A stretch of 64,000 bases of DNA, from positions 170,041-234,040 of the forward strand of contig JPHH03000050.1 in NCBI GenBank assembly GCA_000750105.3, given 5' to 3'. Source of the stretch: Tolypocladium sp. Sup5 PDA-1 (taxonomy: Eukaryota > Ascomycota > Sordariomycetes > Hypocreales > Ophiocordycipitaceae). Below the pieces are notes generated by a model that was not told where the DNA came from, made no database searches, and saw only the letters and a list, made by a program, of their open reading frames with translations. Position numbers and translations under genes: made by a program. Shown piece after piece: positions 1-10,529 of the stretch (the first letter of the stretch is position 1; each line of letters starts with the position of its first letter).

Positions 1-868
1 TGCTGCGCATGTTGATTAAATCACTTGACTGGTTGCCAACCATGACTAGGCCAGCGTGCGCGGTGCCAATCAAGTTGCCACTAGGTGAGTTGGCCAAGTC
101 GTCTAATGCAGCGTGTCGTCTGGCCATGTTTCACGAGATCCTTCAACGCGATATGCGAACCACGATCAGCAGCTCGACTCAACTTCGGGGACTCTCGTCT
201 GTTGTCACACCGTGAGGAGGACCTAAACTCTGTATTATTTGACAGAATTCACGTACAGAGTCCCAACTTACCATTCGCGTCCTAGCCCACCATGTTATGG
301 CTCATCCCAGGCTTCACGGCCACCCATCACACTACCCTCGCCAGGCGCGCATGCCCCGGTCACAGGAACTGCTCTCGTCGTTAATCACATCGCGCCTGCA
401 AAGGGCCGCTGCCGTCATGCCGTAGTGCGACCCTGTCTAGCACATTTCTAGGACCTGTTCCGTCCAGGACGGACCCTATGGTTGGACGGATGCTAAATGG
501 ATCGGGCAGGTTGGCGATCTCTATCCCCATGCGGCACCGGCGATTATGCGGTCCCGGCCAAGATAGATGTGCCGTTCCTTCGGTGCTGTTGGCTGAGGGA
601 TGTTTAAGCATGTTCCTTTTCTGAGCTGTAATGGCATGCGGCCTGTCTCTTGCCCCTGTTCGTAACTTGTAAGTTGTCACAAGAGTCCCTCACGCGCCTC
701 TGTCTTGGGGCACGCGCGCAAACGATATAAACCGCCGTTTGGTGACACTTCTGCTCTCCTTCATTTTTTTCTGATGCAGTGCAAACTTCTCTTTCTTGAG
801 TCCTGCATAGCCGGAAAAGTAAACTCGTTGCCTGGCGGCATAGTTGCTTCATTGCGACGTACACCAAG
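1..868. other. Intergenic; upstream of NLP gene
   Basis: I see no convincing gene here: the open frames are short, overlap on both strands and match nothing I recognise. A TATA-like ATATAAA lies at about 724-730, some 140 bp before the NLP start codon, and could be its core promoter. Confidence 0.4.
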
Positions 869-1795
869 ATGCCTCGCTACCTCCTTCTTATAGCCGCCAT
901 GAGCGCCCTCGCCCTCGCGGCAGTACCTGCGGCTCCCCCAAGCGCAACGCAAGTCATCGTGACCCAGACCCTCTACCAAGACGGCATGGTCAGGCTGGCC
1001 ACGGAAACCGCCTCGGCGCAGGGCCTCTGCGCCGAGAAAGGCTTCGACGAGTCCCCCCCTCACGAGCTGCCCATGAGTGCCACTCTAAACGACCTCACGT
1101 GGCAGCCGGCGCTCGACTTCGACACGGACAGCTGCTACAACGTGCCGGCCATCGGCGCCGACGGACACGTCGACCGGGGCCGCTCGCGGCACGAGACCAA
1201 CACCGAGGGCTGCCGCGACGAGTACGACCTGGACCACAGCAACGTCTACTCGCGGCAGCGGTGCAACAACGGCTGGTGCGCCTACGTGTACGACTACTTC
1301 TTCGAAAAGGACATTGGCGACCGCCTGTGCATCGGGCACCAGTACGACTGGGAGCACATCGTCGTGTGGACCAAGGACGGCGTGCCGCGCATGGGCGCCG
1401 TCTCCGCGCACGGCAACTACGACGCCCGGCTGTGGCAGGACATCCCCAAGGAGGGCACGCGCGTCAAGGCCGTGTACAACAAGGACGGCGCCATCGGCAC
1501 GCACTACTTCCGCTGGAGCATGGGCCCCGGGGACGAGCCGCCCGAGAACCACAAGCACGTGTGGTGGCGGTCGACGGGTCTGATCTCGTGGAACGGCTTC
1601 CCCAGCGTCGAGCTGCGGAAGAGGCTGGCGAGGTACGACTTTGGCGCGGCGACGATGGCGATTCGCGACGATACGTTTCCGGGGAACCTGGAGCGGTCGG
1701 TCAGGGGCATTCGGAACAAGGTGCCCGACTTTGGCTTTGACTTTAACAGGGACGACGGGTCTCCGGGGACGCCGCAGACGGATGTGAATGAATAG
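869..1795 (+). CDS. Secreted necrosis- and ethylene-inducing-like protein (NPP1/NLP family)
   Basis: Single-exon gene of 308 residues. The first ~18 residues form a hydrophobic signal peptide ending in Ala-rich sequence, so the product should be secreted. The rest matches the NPP1 fold: an early Cys-containing segment, a central block with paired cysteines (about residues 93-140) and the family heptapeptide region at residues 156-162. NLPs bind plant sphingolipids at the outer plasma membrane and many are cytolytic; others are not. Here the heptapeptide reads GHQYDWE, differing from the common GHRHDWE at its third and fourth positions, while the His, Asp and Glu that bind the metal in characterised members remain. 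Whether it is toxic or only a surface protein cannot be told from sequence. The long overlapping frame starting at 844 is a GC-rich shadow. Confidence 0.93.
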   Translation: MPRYLLLIAAMSALALAAVPAAPPSATQVIVTQTLYQDGMVRLATETASAQGLCAEKGFDESPPHELPMSATLNDLTWQPALDFDTDSCYNVPAIGADGHVDRGRSRHETNTEGCRDEYDLDHSNVYSRQRCNNGWCAYVYDYFFEKDIGDRLCIGHQYDWEHIVVWTKDGVPRMGAVSAHGNYDARLWQDIPKEGTRVKAVYNKDGAIGTHYFRWSMGPGDEPPENHKHVWWRSTGLISWNGFPSVELRKRLARYDFGAATMAIRDDTFPGNLERSVRGIRNKVPDFGFDFNRDDGSPGTPQTDVNE

Positions 1796-3425
1796 AAGAT
1801 AGACTCGCTTGCTGCTGCTCTTGTCCGTTTACCTGCCATTCTGGCATAGACTGCCGGCCGTGTGTTTACATCTCGCGCTGAGACTCGACTCGTATCCTCC
1901 CGAACAATGGGGCTCTCATAATCTCAGCGCGCCTTGACTGCAGTCGGGCGAGATGACTCGTTCTCAGCGTCCAAACTATCGTTGAAACAAATGCCTCATG
2001 GAGTCATGAAAGAGTCGTGTGCAAGAACCAACAGGCCGTCCGAGTCTGCAACCAAGTAGCCAGCCACGCCGCGGGTGACAGAGCTTGTCATGTATGACGT
2101 AGCGTTGAGCGAAATAGACGGTACTTTTGCGCAAGGACACGCAGTCTTCAATGCGCACATCATATACCACCGACTATTCAAGCTTGAGAGTAGCATCAAT
2201 GGCGTTGCAGTTGGTTGACTTCACCACGGCATGCAACGTCGGGCTAGCAACGATGCGAAGATATACGACCAGTCTGCCCCAAAATCCGTCCATGGGCCGA
2301 GGCCCTATGCATCGGGGGGGGGGGGCGCCGAAGCCAACGACGAATGCCGGGTTCCATCCCAGACTGGCAGCTCGTCCCTAGAGTGCCCAGACAGGCAATT
2401 CGTCCATGCACGAACATGACACCCTTGGGCGAATCACAACAAGAACGCCAGGCGCGTCTGCAACGTTTGAACTTGCCCGTCGACGTTGTGAGCTAAATGA
2501 CGGATGTGCCGCCCTGAACTGCACGAGGAGCCTTGTGTCACCCGCGTGCATGAACGGCTATGGAGGGCGAGGCGTTCACGTCAACAACTTTCGGCCAGTG
2601 AATTCGAGACGTACAGACTACAGAGTACAGACAGAGAACCAACCGCTGCGGCAAGAGTCTGCAAGCACGTACCACCGGAGCCAGTCGGCCGGGATGTGAC
2701 ATGTCGGAGGACGGCGAGTCTATCATTCCTCCATACTGTACTTCGTACTAATGCAATAATTATTTATTATACATCACATACACAGGCTCGGCAAGCCCCG
2801 GCCCAGGTTTCGGAGATTCCATCCCTCACGTTTCAGGTCCTACCATGTACATCACCTTTCGTGTAAAGTAAGAAAAGAGACGACCGTCACACGAATGTCC
2901 CAATAGGAACTTGTCGGACTTATACTCCCCGCGAGAACTCACCTGTGTCGTCCGTCAGTCCGAAAACGGCAACTACGTGTATGCAGGCTGGGCTCCCCGA
3001 GCCGGCGCCACGGGTGCCGCTAAGACAGTTGGGTGTTAGTGGACGGGGGTCTCCAGGGCCTTATTCCTCCGATTCTATGCTGCAACGTCCTCACATCAAT
3101 ACCCTGACTGCTATTGCCTCAAAGAGGGCGTTATTATGGGCTCGACGACGAGTGTCGTGATCGCCAGTAGTGTAACCACACCTGTGCTGGCTGGTGATGC
3201 CACCTCATGTATCCACTGTTGCCTGGGACTCGCAGGTCCGGGGAGGAGCTCTGACGCCGTCCGTATTTCGCTTGCCCTCTTCTCCCTTCTCCCCTCTCCC
3301 TTCTCTCTGTTCTCTCCTCACGTCGAGTTCTTTCAAGGTTCCTTGCCCCGTTTCTTTCGTCTCGTCGGCTTCGCCCATGGATCTTCACCTTCTAGTGCCG
3401 GGGTTGTAACGCATGAAAGAACACC
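1796..3425. other. Intergenic; upstream of the FAD monooxygenase
   Basis: No gene recognised. It holds a G12 run (2314-2325), an AT-rich patch with a TACTTCGTA-type motif near 2738-2748, and a strongly CT-rich tract at about 3275-3330 that looks like the leader of the monooxygenase gene. Confidence 0.4.
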
Positions 3426-4709
3426 ATGGACGCTCACGATGAAGCCAGTCACTTTCTCGAGGGCAAGACCATCATCGTGGCCGGAGGCGGCATCGCTGGC
3501 TCCGCCTTTGTTGCCGGCCTCCGGAAACTCTGGGACCCAGCGCTGAAGCCGCCAACCGTCGTCGTGTACGACCGCGACCCCCGGGATATCAACCTCCAGC
3601 GCGATGTCGAGAGCTACAGCCTGTCCCTCTCCGGATACAGCGAGGCCGGCGGGCTCGTGGCGCTCCAGCAGCTCGGCCTCGTCGACGACGCCTTCGCCCA
3701 CGCCGTCTCCGGGCTTGACGGGCCCGGGTGCTTCAAGATCTGGGGCCCCGACTGGCGGGAGCGTCTGTGTATGCGGCGGAGGCCCCTGCACGGGCTGCCC
3801 ACGGGCAGCGTCCGCATCTCCCGTAAGCACCTCCGGCGCGTGCTCAACGATGCCGTCGAAGCGTGGGACCGAAGTCACATCCAGCGGGAGTCGCAGTGCC
3901 TGTCTGTAAGGCGGATGGACGACTCGGGCCGGTTGAGGGTCCAGATCCGAAGGGACAATGGGGAGAAGGAGGCAGTGTTGGTGGAGAGGGACTGCGATCT
4001 CCTGGTGGCGGCCGACGGGGCCAGCAGCAAGCTGCGGGCGTGGCTGCGTCCGCGAGACAAGCTGCAGTACACGGGCGCCGTGCTGCGAGGCGGCCTGTCC
4101 AGGTTTGACAGAGGCATCCCGAGCCCCCTCGGTCTGGACTGGGGCTTCATCATGTCCAACACGGGGGTCTCGTGCTTCGTCTCGCCCGTCGACAAGAACA
4201 CCGTGTTGTGGGCCGTCGGCCATCTCGAGCGCGACCCAATACCGGAGCTCGACCGCACCTCAGACAAGGACGTGCAGGCCGTGATAGCTCGGGGCACAGA
4301 GCTGGGCTCTCACCTCCAGGAGCCCTTCCAGACGATTGCCTCGCAGACAGATCCCAAGACGGTCCTGTGCATCAACGCCAGGGACAAGCCGCCCTTTCGC
4401 CACGACGACCTGGCCGCCATGCCCGTCGTCTTCATCGGCGACAGCAACCACGCCGTCAGCCCGTTTGCAGGCTTCGGCGCCAACCTGGCCTTGTCCGACG
4501 GCTGGGACCTGGCCGAGCAGCTGTGCCGCGGGGCATCGCTGGCGGAGGGAGTGGCCGCGTACGACCAGATCAGCGAGCCGCGGGCGAGGAAGATCCTGAA
4601 GAGCTCGCACAAGAGCTTGCGGGCGGGACACAGCACGGGCTGGCGGTATTGGGTGTTTTGGGCCATGCTGTGGGTGGGACAATGGGTCCGGTGGTTGCTG
4701 GGGAGGTGA
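3426..4709 (+). CDS. FAD-dependent aromatic-ring-type monooxygenase
   Basis: Single exon, 427 residues. Residues ~15-35 form the Rossmann start for FAD binding, with a GGGIAG core followed by a hydrophobic helix. Near residue 339 lies the second FAD motif, a Gly-Asp followed by H-A-V-S-P and G-F-G-A-N, typical of class A flavoprotein hydroxylases such as salicylate/phenol hydroxylase relatives. The last ~20 residues are hydrophobic and tryptophan-rich, so a C-terminal membrane anchor is likely, as in several secondary-metabolism monooxygenases. The ATG at 3426 follows a CT-rich leader and has an ACC-ATGG context. The substrate is unknown. No polyketide synthase or other pathway enzyme sits beside it, so a cluster role is unsupported. 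Confidence 0.88.
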   Translation: MDAHDEASHFLEGKTIIVAGGGIAGSAFVAGLRKLWDPALKPPTVVVYDRDPRDINLQRDVESYSLSLSGYSEAGGLVALQQLGLVDDAFAHAVSGLDGPGCFKIWGPDWRERLCMRRRPLHGLPTGSVRISRKHLRRVLNDAVEAWDRSHIQRESQCLSVRRMDDSGRLRVQIRRDNGEKEAVLVERDCDLLVAADGASSKLRAWLRPRDKLQYTGAVLRGGLSRFDRGIPSPLGLDWGFIMSNTGVSCFVSPVDKNTVLWAVGHLERDPIPELDRTSDKDVQAVIARGTELGSHLQEPFQTIASQTDPKTVLCINARDKPPFRHDDLAAMPVVFIGDSNHAVSPFAGFGANLALSDGWDLAEQLCRGASLAEGVAAYDQISEPRARKILKSSHKSLRAGHSTGWRYWVFWAMLWVGQWVRWLLGR

Positions 4710-5456
4710 AGCGTGATGATACAAGGCCGTGCATGTTGAGATGAGAGAGGGCGTCTGCTAGGAAGCTGGACCATATGGTTAAACTCGGTTTGTAACACGA
4801 AGGACGTTGAACGAGGTAGCACGAGTGCTCTTAATACCCCATGTTAGTTGCGTCTGCATCAACTTTACCTTGGAGCCATGTTCCTTGCTGGTCGTTGCGT
4901 AGCGTCGACAGATGTAGTACAACCCGGGGGCGCCATTCGGTCCAATTAGGCTTTGTACAACGTCCAAATTACCAAATGGAGAAACGGCCTCTTCTTTTCC
5001 AGCGTGAATGATTGAGGGCTGTCAAGGAGTGGAAGAAGAGCTTGCACAAGATGCAGCACGACAACTATAGGGTAGGCTGGAGTTCATTTAGATGGTTGGA
5101 GGTTTGCACAGTGTCAGCGCACAGTCTCAGGTGGAGACGCACCACTCTACGCGACCGCGGCAGGAGCGACCGGGATCTGGAGGGACGCGACCTGAGAACG
5201 CGACGCGGATCCTCTCGTCCAATCTCTCCTCTTCTCTCCATGTCCACCAGAAGCCTCTCGCCTCTCCTTTATCTTGCCATTGCGTCTCGCAACTACCATC
5301 GCTGGCGTCATTGTCTGTTTGTTGCCTTGCTTACTGTCGGAGCAGCGCATTGTTACCGTTTCAACCCTCCTCTCGATCGATCCGAGCCCTTGCGGCTGTT
5401 CTCCAGCAGCGCCTCGAGTATTCCTCACGTCCTCCCAAGAGTGAATCACAGTCACC
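4710..5456. other. Intergenic; MSH6 promoter and leader
   Basis: No gene recognised. The last 250 bp are CT-rich and end in a CACC-ATGG context at the MSH6 start, as expected for a 5' leader. Confidence 0.4.
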
Positions 5457-8400
5457 ATGGCGGGCGACAAGGCCAGCAGCTCTGCGCGCACGCCCGCGAG
5501 GCCTGCGCCTAAAAAGGCCGCCTCCGTCTCGTCCTCGGCCAAGCAGCGCTCTATCGTCTCCTTCTTCCAGAAATCCTCACCCGCTACCGCCACCACGTCC
5601 TCGCCCGCCGCCCGCGAAAAGGTGTCCCCCGACCCTCACCGTTCCTCGTGTCTGCAAGAGACCACCAAGGCCAACTCTCTCCCCAAGCCCAAGCTCAAGC
5701 CCTCGGCGAAGCTCTCGACCCCCGTGCCTAGCAGCGACGCGCTCGAGCCGCCCAGCTCCCAGGGCAATGAGAACAAGCCGACCACGTCGACATCGCCCAC
5801 CACCATGACCTCGGAGCTCAGGGCTAGCCACTTGTCCATGCCCAGGCTCGCCGACGACAAGAGCCCGTCTCGCAAGGTGCGAACCGTGGCCAGTTCCACC
5901 AACCCTCTGCAGCCGCCTAACACATGTCTTTGCAGGCCAAGAAAGTCGTCAGCTACGCCGAATCCTCGGACGAAGATGGCGAGCCATTCGCATACGGGGG
6001 CGCCTCTCAGTCACGACGTCGTGGTAGGGCACGACCTGTCGTCAGGGAGGAGGATGACTACGGCGAGAGCGATGCCGCGGCCCAAGAAGGGGAAGATGAT
6101 GGTCTGCCTCTTCACCCTCGCTAGGTTCCAACAGAATAAAATGCTGACGGCCATAGATGACATTGCAGACTTTGTCGTATCCGACGAGTCAGACGGAGAC
6201 ACCCCCCGATCGAAGAAGCGCAAGCGAACGTCGAAACCCCCGGCCGCCAGAAAGCGCTCCAACGTGTCGCCGCCGGTGAATCGTCAAGACTCTCCAGAAG
6301 CCGACCAAGATGCGCCCATGGACGATATCCCGTCAACCTCTACGGCAGCTCAGTGGAACTACGATCCCGATTCGGCCGAGAAGCGCCCCGTCACCAAGCC
6401 AGCCGATCGCGCGGCCAGGGACCCCAAGATCAAGGAAAAGGCGCATACGAGGGAACCTGAAGACCGCTACCCTTGGCTGGCTAACATCCGAGACAAGGAG
6501 AAGCGTGCTCCAGGTGACCCAGAGTACGACCCGAGGACCATCTTCATCCCGCCCATGGCTTGGGCCAAGTTTTCGCCATTTGAGAAGCAGTACTGGGAGA
6601 TTAAGCAGAATCTCTGGGACACCATTGTCTTTTTCAAAAAGGGCAAGTTTTACGAGCTGTACGAAAATGACGCAACGGTCGGGCACCAAGAGTTTGACTT
6701 TAAGATGACGGACAGGGTCAACATGCGCATGGTTGGCGTCCCGGAGAGCTCTCTGGACCACTGGGTCAACCAGTTCATCGCCAAGCAGTACAAGGTGGCG
6801 CGCGTCAACCAGATGGAGACCAACCTGGCCAAGGAGATGCGAGAGCGCCAGGACAAGAGCGGGAAAAAGGCGGACAAGGTCATCTCCCGCCAGCTGGCCT
6901 GTGTCCTTACCGCAGGCACCCTTGTGGATGGCGGCATGCTCCAGGACGACATGGCCGCTTATTGCGTCGCCATCAAAGAGTCCGTTGTCAACGACTCGCC
7001 GGCCTTTGGCATTGCGTTTGCCGACACCGCCACGGGCCGGTTCTGCCTGTCCGGGTTCGTCGACGATGCCGACCTCACAAAGTTTGAGACGCTCATTGCG
7101 CAGACTGGACCTCGTGAGCTGCTGCTGGAAAAGTCGCACTTGTCGACCAAGGCGCTTCGGATCCTCAAGAACAACACAAGCCCCACGACCATCTGGACCC
7201 ATCTCAAGCCGGGCACGGAGTTTTGGGACGCAGACGTGTCGCGCAGGGAGCTCAACTGCGGAAGCTACTTTGCCACGGAAGACGGGGCCGACGAGGTGTG
7301 GCCCGAGGCGTTGCAGCATTTCAAGGACGACGACCTCGTCATGTCTGCCGTGGGCGCACTCGTGTCGTACCTCAAGTTCCTGAAGCTTGAGCGCCCGCTG
7401 CTCTCCCAGGGCAACTTTGAGACGTATAGCCCGATCCAGAAGAATGGAACGCTGATCCTGGACGGGCAGACGCTGGTCAACCTTGAACTGTTTTCCAACA
7501 CCGCTAATGGCGGCTCCGAAGGGACGTTGTTCAGCCTGCTTAACAAGTGCGTGACCCCCTTTGGAAAGCGCCTGTTTCGGCAGTGGGTTGCCCACCCCCT
7601 GTGCGACATGCAGCGCATCAATGAGCGGCTGGACGCCGTCGAGATGCTGAACGCAGACCCGTCGGTTCGCGAGCAATTCGCGTCGCAGCTGGTCAAGATG
7701 CCGGACTTGGAGCGACTCATCTCCCGCATCCACGCCGGGGCATGCAAGCCGGAAGACTTTGTGCGCGTTTTGGAGGGCTTTGAGCAGATAGAGTATACAA
7801 TGAGCCTCCTCGGCGCGTACAAGGGCGGCAACGGGCTGGTGGACCGGCTCATCTCGTCAATGCCCGACCTCGAGGAGCCTCTCAGCTACTGGAGGACGGC
7901 GTTTGACCGCCGCAAGGCGCGAGAGGAGAAGCTGCTGATCCCGGAGCGCGGCATCGACGAGGACTTTGACCAGAGCCTGGACCGGATGGACGAGATCAAG
8001 GGCCAGCTCAACGAGCTCCTGAGCACCAAGAAGTCGGAGCTCAAGTGCAGGACGCTCAAGTACACGGATGTCGGCAAGGAAATCTACCAAATGGAAGCGC
8101 CCAAGAGCGTCAAGGTACCGACGAGCTGGAGGCAGATGTCGGCCACCCAAGCCGTCAAGCGCTGGTACTTTCCGCAGCTGACGCAGCTAGTCCGGGAGCT
8201 CCAAGAGGCTGAAGAGACGCATTCCCAGCTTGTGCGGGAGGTGGCGTCGCGCTTCTTCAAGAAGTTTGATGTCGACTACGAAGCCTGGCTGCGGGCCATT
8301 AAGATTGTTGCCCAGCTGGACTGCCTCGTCAGTCTCGCCAAAGCGTCTTCGTCCCTGGGACAGCCCAGCTGCCGGCCGCAGTTTGTCGACGAGGAACGGA

Positions 8401-9279
8401 GCCTGGTGGAGTTTGAAGAGCTGCGACATCCGTGCATGCTCAACACGGTCGACGACTTCATCCCAAACGACATTAAGCTCGGTGGTGACCAAGCCAAGAT
8501 TAGCCTGCTCACCGGCGCCAATGCTGCTGGAAAGTCGACGGTTCTCAGGATGGTAAGTGCCCTCTGCTTTCTGCATTGAACTTTGATAGCTAACACCTGT
8601 ACAGTCTTGCGTGGCCGTCATAATGGCTCAGATTGGCTGCTTCGTCCCGGCCGTGTCGGCGCGACTCACGCCCGTCGACCGCATCATGTCTCGCCTCGGC
8701 GCCAACGACAACATCTTTGCCGCGCAGTCGACCTTTTTCGTGGAGCTGTCCGAGACCAAGAAGATTCTGTCAGAGGCAACGCCGCGTTCGCTGGTGATTC
8801 TGGACGAGCTCGGCCGAGGAACGAGCTCGTACGACGGCGTGGCGGTTGCACAGGCCGTGTTGCACCACGTGGCGACGCACATTGGGTGCGTGGGCTTCTT
8901 CGCGACGCACTACCACTCCATTGCAACCGAGTTTGAAAACCACCCCGAGATTCGAGCACGGCGGATGCAGATCCACGTGGACGACAAGGAGCGCAGGGTG
9001 ACGTTCCTGTACAAGCTGGAAGACGGCGTGGCCGAGGGCAGCTTCGGGATGCACTGCGCGGCCATGTGCGGCATCTCCAACCGCGTGATTGAGCGCGCCG
9101 AGGTGGCGGCCAAGGAGTGGGAGCACACGAGCCGGCTGAAGGAGAGCCTGGAAAAGGCCAAGACGGGGTGCTACATTCCGCTGGGAATCCTGAGCGACAT
9201 TGGCACGCTGCTGGGCGACAAGGGCGATGTGGGCGAGGCCGGCGTGGAGGTGCTACTGAGGGCGATCGAATGTCTGTAG
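5457..9279 (+). CDS. MSH6: DNA mismatch repair ATPase MSH6 (MutS homologue)
   Basis: Four exons (5457-5876, 5936-6101, 6157-8552, 8605-9279) give 1218 residues. The first two introns (59 and 55 bp) are needed to recover the conserved acidic linker ending in DDDIADFVVSDESD; without them the frame reads nonsense there. MSH6 pairs with MSH2 as MutSalpha to recognise base mismatches and small loops in the nucleus. Visible landmarks: a PCNA-interacting box at residues 30-37 (Q-x2-I-x2-FF), a basic/acidic disordered N-terminus, the mismatch-binding Phe-x-Glu at residues 360-362 in KFYELY, Walker A (GANAAGKST, ~982-990) and Walker B (ILDELGRG, Asp1061-Glu1062). The third intron (52 bp) falls just after Walker A. 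The gene appears intact and converges on the next gene, with about 450 bp between stops. Confidence 0.96.
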
Positions 9280-9731
9280 AGCGTTGGGAGATACTGGCGA
9301 GAGTGGGGACGCAAAGGGAGCTTTGGGAGGATCTGGGTTTGCTGCCGGTGTTTGATATTACTTGCCTGGGACAATGGGTTTCGATGCGAGGGGCGCTCTG
9401 GAGGAGATAGAGAAACGAGCGCCATATAATGCCAATGGACAAGGTTGAATTTCACTCTGGAGCATCTGTCACCAGTACGGGTTGGGCTTCAACAGAGGAT
9501 ATAAATCGACCCGAGGTACGAAGTATAAAGGACAAACGCCTAGGCAAACTCTTTGGTACCAAACTCCCGCCTCGTCTATGACACTGCATATTCCTCTGCT
9601 ATGTAAGCGCCCCTAATCCTTCCTGGAAGTCAAGAAACAGCACTGGCAACACGGACGCCAACTCCCCAGCCCGGAAACGACATGTTCTCAACTCTCCCCT
9701 GTTCTGATACCACAACCTCCGCGGCAGCAAC
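9280..9731. other. Convergent 3' intergenic region
   Basis: This is the shared 3' flank of MSH6 and the opposing large gene. It contains a TACGAAGTA-type motif at about 9516-9525. No gene is seen. Confidence 0.4.
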
Positions 9732-10493
9732 TCACGGCTTCCTGCTGCCTAGCCTAGCCGACCTCCTGGGCGGCCCGTCGGGTGTCTTCCTGGGCTGCCT
9801 AGGTTTCCGGGGCGAGGGGGTGGTGGCCTTCTTGGGGGCGGGCTTGGGCTTGGGCTTGGGCTTCTTTGGCGAGGCTTTCTTTCCTTTCGTTGCTGGCGGG
9901 GACGGAGCGGGGGGGATAGGAGGAGCAGCGTCGGGAAAGGGAGCGAGCTCGGAGGGCTTGTCCGGCTCCTTGTCGGGGGATGTGTCCTTGGCTGGCTTGA
10001 AGGGAGGATCCCCGGGCTGATACGCCGCGTCCTGCGCCTGCTTCCTGGCCACCACCGCCGCCACCGCCTCCGTCCTGGCCTTTTCCCGCTCCGGCTCCTC
10101 ATCCACCGCCAGCCCCTGCGCCTGCGCCTCGGCCTCGGCCTCGGCGTCGACCTCCCCGTCCTCGGCCTCGGCGTCGACCTCCCCGTCCTCGCCGCCGGCA
10201 GCCAGGTCGTCCACGTCCGGCTGCAGGCCATCCGCCGAGTCCTCGTCCGTCTCGTACTGGTACGCCGGGTCGAGCTCCAGCATGCGCCGCCGCTTGCGCC
10301 GCCGCGCGGCCTCGGGGTCGTTGGGGTCGTCGTCGCCTGAGTTGTCTTCCGAGGCGTCGGGGGCGAGGCCGTCGGCGGAGTCGAAATCGCTGTTGTACTC
10401 GTAGTCTGAGTCGTCGGGGAGTGGGCGTCGGCGCTTGGTCCCTCGGTGGTGGGCGTCGTCTTCGACGCTGGGGAGGGGGTCGTCGTCGTCGTT

Positions 10494-10529
<36 letters not shown>

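Noticed and set aside
844..1740. 298-codon plus-strand frame overlapping the NLP gene
   Set aside because: Arg/Ala/Gly-rich product from codon-position GC bias; the overlapping NLP frame has a signal peptide and family motifs.
3426..4709. Secondary-metabolite cluster around the FAD monooxygenase
   Set aside because: Its neighbours are an NLP and MSH6; no synthase, transporter or pathway regulator is adjacent.
5924..6124. Separate small gene inside MSH6
   Set aside because: It is exon 2 of MSH6; splice sites on both sides place it in frame.
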